From NCBI RefSeq assembly GCF_008806975.1, contig NZ_CP031728.1, forward strand, positions 2,613,501 to 2,677,500: DNA of 64,000 nt. Direction: 5' to 3'. The translations under genes were made by a program, and so were the position numbers. The stretch's first letter is position 1; each line of letters starts with the position of its first letter. This document shows, one piece after another, positions 29,066 through 38,987 of this stretch. The notes under the pieces were generated by a model. That model saw only the letters and a list, made by a program, of their open reading frames with translations, had not been told where the DNA came from and made no database searches. Source of the DNA: Cellvibrio sp. KY-GH-1 (GTDB lineage Bacteria > Pseudomonadota > Gammaproteobacteria > Pseudomonadales > Cellvibrionaceae).

Positions 29066-30757
29066 CTAAAGGTATGTAATTGATTCAACCACGGGCTGCA
29101 ATTTATCCACTGTGTAATGCCCCGTATACACGTCTGTCTGTCCAGCAGATGTTTTTTCATGACCGACAATTGCCTGCACCAAATCTATGGACTGACTTGC
29201 ACCTCTAGCTTCCGTAATAAACGAATGCCTGAAACTGTGAAAGGTACGCGACTGATTTAAGTCATTCAGTTTAGGGATAGCTAATCCATTGACGAAAGAA
29301 GGGAACCAACTTGTGATCTTCCTAGCTTTACCAAAGTAATTTGCGAACAACCGCCCCTCACCATCAACACTACCTACAAACGCCTCAAAACCCAGCTCAA
29401 GAAGCTTAGAATGAATAGGAACCAATCGGTTGGCATTATCTGTTTTTAGAGCGCCCGCCTCAGATGTGATTCGCAGATATTTAATACCAGTCTCTAAATC
29501 GACCTTTATGTCTTCTCGTCTTAGTTGTGTAATCTCACCTAACCTAGCGCCGGTATAAGCCCCCAAAAGCACAATCCATTTTCGCTCTTCATGCTTGCCG
29601 TTGAGAGCATTAGCTGCTCGCAATAATATTCTCACTTCTGAATTACTGAATGGCGCCTTCACCTTAGGCACCTTAATACCAAGATTCAAATCTACCGCTG
29701 GCGATTGTTGGATATATTCCTGCTCTTTTGCATAAGCAAAAATTCCCTGTAAAAGCTTCTTGTAGTTCTCTACCGATTTTGCTGCAAGCCTGTGATTTTC
29801 GGGTATATCTAAAGCTGCAATCTCAGCTACAGACTTCCCTCTGTATGGCTTTAAAGTCCTTTTGGGAAACTTTAAACAAGCCTGCAAACAAGCCTTTACC
29901 TTCCTACCTGTAATATCAGCGATAGGCACATCACCAATAAAATGAAGCAGCACGGGAAAGTTAGTCTGGTAGTCTTTTTGCGCTCCCAGTGAGAGATCTT
30001 CATTAGAAATTTTATGAGCCAGAAATTCTTCAAAAACCGCTGAGAGTAAAGGGGACGGAAGAGCTATTGCCTGCTCTGAAACAGTATTTCGCTTTAAAAA
30101 TCTGGGTATAGGCAACTCTAAAAGGCTTGGTTCCAAATCCTTTCGAAAGGATTCGATATTGAAATATTGAACTTGAGTTAAGTCTTTTATGAAACGGTCA
30201 TACACGACCGGAGAATCACTGAATGCCTGCCCAACCATGTGTAGAGCACGAACAATCTCGTTACCTTGCAATTCTGGAATATTAGGGTAATCGCTAACCA
30301 TTTTTTCAACGGTATCGTAAATAGAAATGCCCTCTGCAAACTCTCCCAACCTATTGGTCAGCGATTTACGATAGGCCTCCATACCAGCTGTGAATAGTGC
30401 CCTATCCCACTCCGCATCAAGAAGTGAATCCGCTTTGTAAGGCTGTTCGCCAGCCATCAGCATTGAAAACAATTTGGGAGCATAGTCTTCGTAATACTGC
30501 AAACAGAACTCATCAATAGCGTCCTGCTCTTCCATTAAGCCATTATCGCACTTGGACTGAAGCTCAAGCTCCAACGCTTTAAATTTATCAACAGCCATGT
30601 AATAAGCTCCCGCTCTGGCTAATGCCTGAATTTTTGAAGTAGTGCGAAGGGATTTGATGATTTCCCGCTTACCAAGGACTTTTCTGATAGCAGGAGGGCA
30701 CACCCAGCGGAAATAGTAATAACCATTGGAGCGTTTTTGTAGCAGCGTTTGTAGCAT
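29066..30757 (-). CDS. Tyrosine recombinase / phage-type integrase of the island
   Basis: This enzyme integrates and excises the island at rnpB. The 563-residue product has an N-terminal DUF6538-like domain (LLQKRSNGYYYFRWVCPPAIRK), a long helical middle, an arm of SAM-like core-binding type (about 265-390), and the catalytic domain with GAYTGARLGEITQLRR (first Arg), HSFRHSFITEARG (H-x2-R), VGHEKTSAGQ (second His) and the nucleophile Tyr in TDVYTGHYTVDKL. All catalytic residues are present. The frame stays open 33 codons further, through attR and into the rnpB end, but those residues simply translate the RNA gene; the ATG at 30757 is the first sensible start. Reading out of rnpB could feed its expression. 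Confidence 0.93.
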   Translation of the reverse strand: MLQTLLQKRSNGYYYFRWVCPPAIRKVLGKREIIKSLRTTSKIQALARAGAYYMAVDKFKALELELQSKCDNGLMEEQDAIDEFCLQYYEDYAPKLFSMLMAGEQPYKADSLLDAEWDRALFTAGMEAYRKSLTNRLGEFAEGISIYDTVEKMVSDYPNIPELQGNEIVRALHMVGQAFSDSPVVYDRFIKDLTQVQYFNIESFRKDLEPSLLELPIPRFLKRNTVSEQAIALPSPLLSAVFEEFLAHKISNEDLSLGAQKDYQTNFPVLLHFIGDVPIADITGRKVKACLQACLKFPKRTLKPYRGKSVAEIAALDIPENHRLAAKSVENYKKLLQGIFAYAKEQEYIQQSPAVDLNLGIKVPKVKAPFSNSEVRILLRAANALNGKHEERKWIVLLGAYTGARLGEITQLRREDIKVDLETGIKYLRITSEAGALKTDNANRLVPIHSKLLELGFEAFVGSVDGEGRLFANYFGKARKITSWFPSFVNGLAIPKLNDLNQSRTFHSFRHSFITEARGASQSIDLVQAIVGHEKTSAGQTDVYTGHYTVDKLQPVVESITYL

Positions 30758-30770
30758 TTTTTGTAGCAAC
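30734..30770. repeat. Three TTGTAGC repeats: possible integrase arm-type sites, right end
   Basis: TTTTGTAGCAG, TTTGTAGCAT and TTTGTAGCAAC follow one another in the same orientation at about 30736-30769, overlapping the integrase start. The same word recurs near attL (22463-22485), which is what shared arm sites would look like. Confidence 0.5.
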
Positions 30771-30773
30771 CTA

Positions 30774-30796
30774 AGCAAAAGGGGTGAAACACCCCC
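30774..30796 (-). terminator. Island-borne hairpin just after the rebuilt rnpB
   Basis: On the minus strand GGGGTG-TTT-CACCCC is followed by TTTTGCTT. It lies 24 nt past the rnpB 3' end and before the integrase ATG, so it can replace the terminator that integration pushed away to the attL side. Confidence 0.6.
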
Positions 30797-30819
30797 AAAG
30801 CTCAGGCTTTTCAATACGT

Positions 30820-31201
<382 letters not shown>

Positions 31202-31207
31202 AGTGGC

Positions 31208-31236
31208 ACCTTACTCGCCACATAAGTCGTATGCAA
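31208..31236 (-). promoter_or_regulatory. Possible rnpB promoter
   Basis: Minus-strand TTGCAT (31231-31236) and TAAGGT (31208-31213) are 17 bp apart and end about 7 nt before the inferred 5' end of the RNA. Each matches consensus at only half its bases, so position is the main support. Confidence 0.4.
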
Positions 31237-31439
31237 GCAGCATTACGCGACAAAGTCTCACTTTTTTGTGATTTGCGTCACCAAAAGTGCCAGCCTTATT
31301 CCAGCCAACAGGCAAAACCTGTCATTAACTGGTATTTTTCGCGCTTTAAGCTATTAATTAGTGGATATTTATTGCCCCCTATTAAGGACAAATAGACTTC
31401 ACGCTCACATTCACAATAAAAGCTTCAGGAGATTCTCCC

Positions 31440-33815
31440 GTGAAAGTACGCACACACAACCTGCTGGCAATCGCGATTGCTCTGGCGCCAGCGCTCCCTG
31501 TACTCGCCCAAGATGACAGCCCGGCACTGGAAGAAATTCTAGTAACTGCGCAAAAGCGCGTACAAAGCTTGCGCGATGTCCCCATTTCGGTAAATGCGCT
31601 GAACAACGAAAAAATTGAAGACGCCGGCATAACCAGTATTGAGCGTATAGCCGATTACATCCCCAGCTTTAACATGACCCAAACAGGCATTGGTACCAAT
31701 ATCGCCATTCGCGGTATTAGCTCAGGGGTTAACCAGGGTTTTGAACAATCAGCCGCCCAATTTATTGATGGCATCCACTACGGACGCGCCCAATTGGCTC
31801 GCGCTCCCTTTCTTGATTTGGAGCGAGTAGAAGTCCTGCGCGGTCCGCAAAGTATTATTTTTGGCAAGAACTCCACTGCAGGTGCAATCAGCATCACCAC
31901 GGCCAAGCCCGGCGATGCACATGAAGCCAAAATCACTGCTCTCTATGAACCAGAACATGGCGAACAAGATGTACGCCTAGTGCTTTCTGGCCCCATCTCC
32001 GACACAGTTGGGGGGCGTTTGGCAATTCTGGAGAGCCGCATTGACGGCTTTATGGAAAACACCACTCTGGAGCGCGACGAATCGGGAGATAAGAACCGCG
32101 TGGTACGCGCCACACTGCAATGGAAGCCAACTGATGTATGGGACATTATCCTGAAAATGGAAGATGGCTCTTTTGATAGTGATGGCCGTAACATCGAAGT
32201 CGTAAAACCCATCGAAATTCCCGATGCCACAGGCAACAAAACTCCCTACGCCAAAGCCCTGCAATTCTTCACTGCCGGCAAGTATTTGCTCGACACAACC
32301 CACGACTGGAACCGCCAGTCCAATGGCGACTACAGCTACAATGACACCGAAAACGTAACCCTGACCATCGAGCGCGAGATAGGTGAAAATACCTTAACCT
32401 CGGTGACTGGTTACAACGCTTACACCTATGAAGAGCTGTGTGACTGTGACTTCACCGGGGCATCAGGCTTCAACATCCTATCGGATGAAGATTACAGCCA
32501 GATAAGCCAGGAACTTCGCTTAACATCGCCGGAAGACCAAACCATCAGCTATCTGGGCGGTGTATTCTTCCAAAGTAGCTCGCTGGATTTTCATGACGCA
32601 GTACGTGTACCGAAAGACAGTTTTATCGCTACAGCCTTTACACCATTACTTGGCGCGACGGCTGCTAACTTGCTACGTGATGCGTCTACCCAACGCGACT
32701 TTGAGCAGGATACCGATCTGGCAGCAGTCTTTGCCCAGGCAACCTGGAACTTTACCGATTTTGCTCGCCTGATCCTCGGCGCTCGCTACACCGCCGAACA
32801 AAAGGATGCGAACCGAATTCAGTACCACGTAAGCAATACTGGCGTAACCTTGCCTGAAGGCGCGGTGACTGACCCCTACAATATTATCTGGAGCCAGTTC
32901 AAAGTTGATCCTCATACAGTGAAAGGGGACAGAGATGAATCCGCCTTCACACCGCTGGTTACCCTCCAATTCGATATCAATGATACCGATATGCTTTATG
33001 CCAGCTACACCACCGGTTTTAAATCCGGAGGTTTTGATGTTCGCTCCAACGCCGCCCCGAATGATCTGGGCGGCGTTTACCCTAACATTCAGGGCACATG
33101 GGAATTTGAAGAAGAGCAAGTCAAAAACTATGAGCTTGGCGGCAAATTCGTATTTGGCGGAGGCTCAGCGGAACTCAATGCAGCACTATTCCGCTCTGAG
33201 TTCGACGATATGCAAACCAGCCAATTTGATGGCAGTTTGAGCTTCAACGTTACCAATGCGGGTCAAGCAGTCGTGCAAGGCCTTGAGGTCGATGGGCGCT
33301 GGGCAATTACTGACAGCCTGCTCGCGCGTGGCGGCGTTGCTTTTATCGATTTTGAATACACCGACTTCCCCACCTCGCAATGCTATTTCGGGCAGCCGGA
33401 TAATATTGCCCCGGCTGGCGATGGAGTCTGCGATGCAACCGGAAAGCGCCGCGAATTCACCCCGGAAATTCAAGGCAATGTCGGAGCCGATTACACCATC
33501 GAATTTAGCAATGGACTGAAGCTGGTTAACACGCTGGACTTTATCTACAGCGACGAATACCTGACAACGCCATCACTGGACCCTCGCTTTGAACAAGAGG
33601 CCTATACCAAGATCAACGCCCGTATCGCATTGAGTGGTAATGATGACATGTGGGAACTCGCCCTGATTGGTAAAAACCTGACTGATGAATCCATCGTGTC
33701 TTACGCCAATGGGTTGCCAGTTGCGTCCACCGTGACTCGCGGTACTGGTTCAGGCTACTACGCCTTCTACGAGCGCCCAAGAAGCGTTGCTATCCAGGGT
33801 ACACTGAAGTTCTAG
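31440..33815 (+). CDS. TonB-dependent outer membrane receptor
   Basis: Such receptors import siderophores, vitamins or oligosaccharides across the outer membrane using TonB energy. The 791-residue protein starts at a GTG with AGGAG ten bases upstream, and has a signal peptide (cleavage after PVLAQ), a TonB box-like LEEILVTAQKR, a plug domain (VPISVNALNNEKIEDAGI... with RGISSGVNQGFEQSA), and a 22-strand barrel ending in YERPRSVAIQGTLKF with a C-terminal Phe. There is no N-terminal signalling domain, so it is not a transducer. The next gene is a GH43 enzyme, suggesting a plant-polysaccharide-derived ligand, but sequence similarity is of a type also found for iron compounds. A terminator follows. 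Confidence 0.94.
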   Translation: MKVRTHNLLAIAIALAPALPVLAQDDSPALEEILVTAQKRVQSLRDVPISVNALNNEKIEDAGITSIERIADYIPSFNMTQTGIGTNIAIRGISSGVNQGFEQSAAQFIDGIHYGRAQLARAPFLDLERVEVLRGPQSIIFGKNSTAGAISITTAKPGDAHEAKITALYEPEHGEQDVRLVLSGPISDTVGGRLAILESRIDGFMENTTLERDESGDKNRVVRATLQWKPTDVWDIILKMEDGSFDSDGRNIEVVKPIEIPDATGNKTPYAKALQFFTAGKYLLDTTHDWNRQSNGDYSYNDTENVTLTIEREIGENTLTSVTGYNAYTYEELCDCDFTGASGFNILSDEDYSQISQELRLTSPEDQTISYLGGVFFQSSSLDFHDAVRVPKDSFIATAFTPLLGATAANLLRDASTQRDFEQDTDLAAVFAQATWNFTDFARLILGARYTAEQKDANRIQYHVSNTGVTLPEGAVTDPYNIIWSQFKVDPHTVKGDRDESAFTPLVTLQFDINDTDMLYASYTTGFKSGGFDVRSNAAPNDLGGVYPNIQGTWEFEEEQVKNYELGGKFVFGGGSAELNAALFRSEFDDMQTSQFDGSLSFNVTNAGQAVVQGLEVDGRWAITDSLLARGGVAFIDFEYTDFPTSQCYFGQPDNIAPAGDGVCDATGKRREFTPEIQGNVGADYTIEFSNGLKLVNTLDFIYSDEYLTTPSLDPRFEQEAYTKINARIALSGNDDMWELALIGKNLTDESIVSYANGLPVASTVTRGTGSGYYAFYERPRSVAIQGTLKF

Positions 33816-33832
33816 GTCTCACTCGCAACACC

Positions 33833-33861
33833 AAAAAAAGGGGCCAACTGGCCCCTTTTTT
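33833..33861 (+). terminator. Terminator of the TonB receptor gene
   Basis: GGGGCCA/TGGCCCC stem of 7 bp with a 2 nt centre, flanked by an A run and followed by TTTTTT. Confidence 0.85.
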
Positions 33862-34379
33862 ATTGCTTCATTTTCAAATTCCGGCCATAAAAAAAGGCGC
33901 ATCCAAGTGGAGGCGCCTCAAAATCGGCAATGGTATTCGGTCAATACCGAGTTCAATGTACCCCCCGAGAAACTCGCTGACAATAGCCTAAAAACGCGCA
34001 AAAACGAAATGTAATCGTTTTCAAACAGCCACTAGCGGCGCTTCGCACTAATGCGTAGAAAAGCCGCTTACCAAAGGTTAAATCATCCCAATAATTCCCA
34101 TTTTTTAGGAAATTTTACTTTTAGGAAAAAAAACATTTTTAATTAAATATTACTATTAATAAAAAATGTATCCGTTATCAAAACAATAAAACAAACCAAT
34201 GAAACCGTATCCATTATCAAAAATAGCGCAAAAAGCAAGAAAAGTTAATTTCGTTGAAGATTGCATGGCTAAGATTAATAATTTTTTTGGTCAGCCTTAA
34301 TAGGATAATCTTACTTAAAAATCATCAATTCTATGATTTTCTTACAAAAGCAGAGCATCTAGAAACCCAGGAGCCACCA
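33862..34379. other. Leader region of the GH43 gene
   Basis: About 520 nt without a gene. A second hairpin (AGGCGC/GCGCCT, 33896-33919) lies near the start. Toward the GH43 gene the DNA becomes very A+T-rich and carries two near-identical 16 bp words (34168 and 34207). Promoter elements should be here but are not clear. Confidence 0.5.
34168..34222. repeat. Two 16 bp direct repeats upstream of GH43 (possible operators)
   Basis: GTATCCGTTATCAAAA (34168-34183) and GTATCCATTATCAAAA (34207-34222) differ at one base and are 39 bp apart, close to whole helical turns. They lie about 160-210 bp before the GH43 start. Position and form suggest a dimeric or looping regulator of sugar genes. Confidence 0.5.
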
Positions 34380-36049
34380 ATGACTCAATCTCTGGCCATT
34401 TGGGACAGATATAAACCTATTTCCCTTAGCTGCATGCTCGCTCTATGCCTTGTTGGTTGCCAAACCAGCAAATCACCAACATCCCCCTGGCAGCCAGACC
34501 TGGGTAATGGGTTTTATCAAAACCCGATTCTCCACGCCGACTATTCAGACCCGGATGCAATTCGGGCGGGCAATCGCTATTACATGATTTCCTCCAGCTT
34601 CAACAGCTCGCCGGGGCTGCCGCTGCTGCAATCTGATGACATGGTCAATTGGTCGCTGGTGGGATACGCGTTACCGCAACAAATCCCCCGTAAGGTGTTT
34701 GCAGTACCGCAACACGGTAAAGGTGTTTGGGCGCCGTGCCTGCGTCACCACGATAACAAGTTCTGGATTTTTTACCCCGATCCGGATTTTGGGATTTATG
34801 TAATGACCGCCGAAAATTTTTCCGGCCCATGGAGCGAGCCGCGTTTATTGTTGGCCGGCAAAGGGTTGATCGACCCAACACCTTTGTGGGACGACGACGG
34901 CAACGCTTACCTGCTCCACGCCTGGGCGAAAAGTCGTGCAGGTATCAATAATTTGCTTACGCTGCGCCGTATATCGCCCGACGCAAAAGCTATTTTGGAT
35001 CCTGAAGGAAAAATCATTATCGATGCGAACAAATTGCCCGGCTATCGCACTCTGGAAGGGCCAAAGTTTTATAAACGCAATGGCTACTACTATGTCTTTG
35101 CACCGGCAGGCGGCGTTGAATTTGGTTGGCAGTCGGTATTTCGCGCGAAAATATTGAAGGCCCCTATGACGATAAAATCGTATTAGAGCAAGGCTTAAGC
35201 CCAATCAACGGTCCGCACCAAGGCGCCTGGGTTCAAGCGGAAGATGGCAGCGATTGGTTCTTTCATTTTCAGGATAAGCGCGCCTATGGGCGCATAGTTC
35301 ACTTGCAGCCCATGGATTGGGAAAATGATTGGCCGGTGATGGGTATTGATGCCGATGGCGACGGGATTGGCGAGCCAGTGTTGACCTATCGCAAACCGGT
35401 CCCCGGCAAATTTCCTATAGCAAATCCCGCCATCCATGATGAATTCAATAAACGTGTTTTAGGTGTGCAATGGCAGTGGAATGCGAATTGGAAACCAGAA
35501 TGGTATTCCCTTGGAGAACGCCCGGATCATTTGCGATTGTTTGCTCGGGTGGATCGCCACTACCAAACTCAACAACACTTGTGGAATGTGCCATCCCTGT
35601 TGCTACAAAAATTGCCCGCCGAAGAATTTGTTGTCGACACTGCGATAGACGTCCGCAATATGCGGCCCGGCGATGCCACAGGGTTATTAATCTACGGCTT
35701 AAGATATCAGTGGATCGGAATCAAACATCACGCACACGGCAAAGAGTTAGCGCTCGCCTTTTGCGGCAATACAGAAACCAACTGCACCGAACAAATAGTC
35801 ACCAGCCTGCCATTTAATGGCGACCAGATCTTCCTGCGTATGACGGTCACCAAAGGTGCGCAGGTGCAATTTGCATTCAGCGGAGATAACCTCCAGTTCA
35901 CCCCCATAGGTCCGAATTTTGCCGCCAGCGAAGGTCGTTGGGTAGGCGCGAGAATGGGATTATTTGCGCTATCTACCGCTGGAACAAATGCCCCGGAAAC
36001 GTCATTTGTAGATGTGGATTACTTCCGTGTTAGTCCAATTTCCAATTAG
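34380..36049 (+). pseudogene. Glycoside hydrolase family 43 lipoprotein, single-base frameshift
   Basis: The reading frame starts at 34380 (AGGAG ribosome site) with a lipoprotein signal, lipobox LVGC at about residue 28. The five-bladed GH43 fold follows: YSDPDAIRAGNRYYMISSSF with the catalytic-base Asp, then KGVWAPCLRHHDNKFWIFYP, and LEGPKFYKRNGYYYVFAPAGG with the catalytic Glu. At 35148-35151 a run of four A shifts the frame; one more A gives the continuous RAKNIEGPYDDKIVLEQG, and the rest (to 36049) supplies the sandwich-type C-terminal domain of GH43 beta-xylosidase/arabinofuranosidase-like enzymes. Repaired length is 556 residues. As given, the upper product stops at 35186. Could be a real inactivation or a homopolymer sequencing error. 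Confidence 0.85.
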
Positions 36050-36249
36050 CTATTCCGCGCGTCCAACAACCGGCGCGCGTGACGCAGGTCGCTCGCGCTG
36101 GCTTCAGCCTTGATCCCACACCAGCAAATCAGTAGCTTTACGTAATTTGTCATATTATTAGCGCGCAAAGGTCACACAAACAGCTAAGGTTAATTTATGC
36201 TGTAGCCCTGTCGCCTAAGTGGTTTTGGCGTAATGATTGGATTAGCTCA

Positions 36250-37161
36250 ATGAAAGACCCCGCCATACCCTCCTCCCCCGTTGTTAGTGCCTTACCGGTT
36301 AACGTATTTAAAGGCTTTTTACTCGCTGCAACCGGCTTGTTGCTCTTTGCCTGCATGGACAGCACTACCAAGTATTTAACAGCCCATTACAACGTTCCCA
36401 GCGTCGTTGCCATGCGCTACCTAGTTCACTGTGCATTGATGTTAGTGATATTGGCACCCCGCCACTCGTCGGCCCTGATCAAAACCCAGCGTACCGGCCT
36501 GACCGTATTGCGGGGAGCAGTATTAACTCTAGCGTCACTGTGTATCGGACTCGCACTGCAGCGCATGCCCCTCGCGGAAACCACCGCGATTAATTTTCTT
36601 GCGCCGACACTGATTGCACTCTTTGCCAGCTCGCTGTTAGGTGAGCAGATTGGAGGCCTGGGTTGGGCGGCAGTAATTACCGGGTTTATCGGCGTCTTGT
36701 TGATCGCTCGCCCTGGCAGCGGGCTAGACGCATGGGGCATAGTGTTCGCACTTGGCGCAGCAGCAGCGAATGCGGCGTATCAAGTGTTATCGCGTCTGCT
36801 GGCCAGTACCGAAAAGGCAATTACCCTGCTTTTCTATACGGCTCTGGTAGGGACAATTGTGTTTGGTCTCGCACTGCCTTTCTTCTGGGAAAACAAAATT
36901 CCGAGCAGTACTGAGTTTATTTTGTTTTTTTGTATGGGGGCGTTTGGCGGACTGGGGCATTACTTATTTACGCTAGCATATCGTCATGCACCCGCCTCGG
37001 TACTCGCGCCTATGACATATTTGCAATTGTTGTGGGCTGGGTTACTGGGCTGGATTGTTTTCGACACTGTGCCTGACAGTTACGGTATTTTGGGTATGGT
37101 GATCATCGCTGCCTCAGGTTTATTGATTGCAATCAAATCCCGTATTTCATCACCAAACTAA
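36250..37161 (+). CDS. EamA/DMT-family membrane transporter
   Basis: A 303-residue protein with ten predicted membrane helices arranged as two EamA repeats; the first repeat includes AMRYLVHCALMLVILAP and the second AAANAAYQVLSRLLAS. Proteins of this type export amino acids, nucleosides or other small metabolites; substrate is not predictable. No clear ribosome site precedes the ATG. It lies 200 nt after the GH43 gene and 86 nt before the PhyH gene, same strand. Confidence 0.9.
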   Translation: MKDPAIPSSPVVSALPVNVFKGFLLAATGLLLFACMDSTTKYLTAHYNVPSVVAMRYLVHCALMLVILAPRHSSALIKTQRTGLTVLRGAVLTLASLCIGLALQRMPLAETTAINFLAPTLIALFASSLLGEQIGGLGWAAVITGFIGVLLIARPGSGLDAWGIVFALGAAAANAAYQVLSRLLASTEKAITLLFYTALVGTIVFGLALPFFWENKIPSSTEFILFFCMGAFGGLGHYLFTLAYRHAPASVLAPMTYLQLLWAGLLGWIVFDTVPDSYGILGMVIIAASGLLIAIKSRISSPN

Positions 37162-37247
37162 CTCTTGCAAAAAAAACGATATGTTTTATAAAGCGCATCA
37201 CCAATCCTTAGTCAGTATTTGAGCGTGTAACAATTGGAGGGTGCGCG

Positions 37248-38003
37248 ATGTTATCTGCTGAACAAGTTCTGAATTTTCATACCCAAGGCTATCTGGTTCT
37301 ACCGCAGTTTGAAGCAGCAGCATTTTGCGAATCGATTATCGTCTTGGCAAAAGAAGAACTACAAAAGCATGCCGCCCCCATTGAATACGAGGCTGATACC
37401 CAATACCCGGGAGCGCCCAGCTCACGCGAAGCAGAAGGCGGCAAAACCGCGCGCCGTCTACTCGGTGCTTATGCGCGCAGCCAACTCCTCGCCAATTGGG
37501 CAATCGGCGCAAACTTGCGAATTCCGTTGCAACAATTATTGGGCGACGATGTGTACTTATCCCAATCCCATCACAACTGCATCATGACCAAACAACCCGC
37601 CTACTCCAGCCGCACCGGCTGGCATCGCGATAGCCGCTACTGGAGCTTCGAACGTCCGGCACTGGTCTCGGCGTGGTTAGCCTTGGGCAATGAACACCAT
37701 GAGAACGGATGTTTGTGGGTGATTCCCGGTTCACATCAACTTGATATAGACGCAACACGACTGGATGAATTGCAATTTTTACGTACCGATTTAGAGTGCA
37801 ACAAACCATTGCTGGATCAAGCGATTGCAGTGCCTTTGAATCAAGGGGATTTGCTGTTGTTTCACAGCAATCTATTTCATGCCGCAGGAAGAAATATGAC
37901 CGGCAATACCAAATATTCGATGGTGTTTACTTATCGCGATGCCAGCAACTTACCTAAACCGGGAACGCGCTCCAGTGTATTGCCGGATGTTTTACTGCGC
38001 TAA
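37248..38003 (+). CDS. Phytanoyl-CoA dioxygenase (PhyH) family protein
   Basis: Fe(II)/2-oxoglutarate-dependent oxygenases of this family hydroxylate lipids or natural-product intermediates. The 251-residue protein has the iron-binding H-x-D in GWHRDSRYW (about residue 125) and the distal His and Arg in LLFHSNLFHAAGRNM (about residue 205), with the helical N-terminus FHTQGYLVLPQFEAA common to PhyH enzymes. GGAGG lies 10 nt before the ATG. Substrate unknown; the neighbouring exporter could handle its product, which is only a guess. Confidence 0.9.
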   Translation: MLSAEQVLNFHTQGYLVLPQFEAAAFCESIIVLAKEELQKHAAPIEYEADTQYPGAPSSREAEGGKTARRLLGAYARSQLLANWAIGANLRIPLQQLLGDDVYLSQSHHNCIMTKQPAYSSRTGWHRDSRYWSFERPALVSAWLALGNEHHENGCLWVIPGSHQLDIDATRLDELQFLRTDLECNKPLLDQAIAVPLNQGDLLLFHSNLFHAAGRNMTGNTKYSMVFTYRDASNLPKPGTRSSVLPDVLLR

Positions 38004-38047
38004 AAAAAGCTAACAGTGACATCTATAAAAAAGCGAACAGCAAACAT

Positions 38048-38902
38048 TTATTTACTATTCTGCAACGCCCAATCGTACAAAAAATTCTTTTTCAATCCCG
38101 TTAATTTTGCGCCGATACTGGCCGCTTGTTTTACCGGCAATTCGTCGAGCAGAACTTTCATGGTGTGAATTTGCTCGGGTGTAAGCGTTTCATTTTCCTG
38201 TTTGGGCGCGCCATGAACGAGCAGCACAATTTCGCCGCGCTGCTGATTGGAATCAGCCGCCACCCAATCAACCAATGCAGCAACGCTATCCCCCTTAATC
38301 GTTTCAAACGTTTTGGTAATTTCGCGTGCGATAACGACTTCGCGTTCGGGCCCAAATACCTGCACCATGTCTTGGAGGGTTTCAAGAATACGATGCGGAG
38401 CCTCATAAAAAATCAGTGTGCGCGAATCTGCTGCGAGCGATTGCAATTGAGTGCAGCGAGCAATCTGTTTGGCGGGCAGGAAACCTTCAAAGGCAAAACG
38501 GTCTGAAGGTAAACCTGCAGCACTGAGCGCGGCAATCATGGCGCAGGCGCCGGGAATGGGAACCACCTGAATCCCTGCCTGGCGAGCACTGCGCACCAAA
38601 CGATAACCTGGGTCAGATACCAATGGAGTCCCGGCATCGGAAATCAGGGCAATGGATTCCCCTGCCTGCATTTTGGCAACCAGCTGATCTACGCGCGAAT
38701 CATCGCTGTGGTCGTGGTAAGCAATACAGGGGGTTTTGATAGCAAAATGGGACAAGAGGCGGGAACTGTGTCGCGTATCTTCAGCGGCAATCAAGGCTAC
38801 TGTTTGTAGAGTTTCTACCGCTCGCGGTACCATATCGCCCAAATTGCCGATGGGGGTTGCCACGACATACAAAATGCCCTGGTTTGAGGCTGTTGTTGAC
38901 AT
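38048..38902 (-). CDS. rsmI: 16S rRNA 2'-O-ribose C1402 methyltransferase RsmI
   Basis: RsmI methylates the ribose of C1402 in 16S rRNA, the same base modified by RsmH. The 284-residue protein has LYVVATPIGNLGDMVPRAVETL at the N-terminus, the family signature IAAEDTRHSSRLL, ALISDAGTPLVSDPGYRLV for SAM binding, and PGACAMIAALSAAGLPSDRFAFEGFLP. It is divergent from lpoA, as in many gammaproteobacteria. Its 3' side faces the PhyH gene (tail to tail, 44 nt). Confidence 0.97.
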   Translation of the reverse strand: MSTTASNQGILYVVATPIGNLGDMVPRAVETLQTVALIAAEDTRHSSRLLSHFAIKTPCIAYHDHSDDSRVDQLVAKMQAGESIALISDAGTPLVSDPGYRLVRSARQAGIQVVPIPGACAMIAALSAAGLPSDRFAFEGFLPAKQIARCTQLQSLAADSRTLIFYEAPHRILETLQDMVQVFGPEREVVIAREITKTFETIKGDSVAALVDWVAADSNQQRGEIVLLVHGAPKQENETLTPEQIHTMKVLLDELPVKQAASIGAKLTGLKKNFLYDWALQNSK

Positions 38903-38987
38903 ACCGCTTTCCGGATAAGGGAGCCAGACGCCGAGCGTCAGACTCTGTTGAATTCATTACTTTTGCTGGTTTTTTACCGAGGTTTTC

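Noticed and set aside
35140..35160. Programmed -1 frameshift in GH43
   Set aside because: No canonical slippery heptamer or downstream structure is evident, and GH43 enzymes are not known to use frameshifting.
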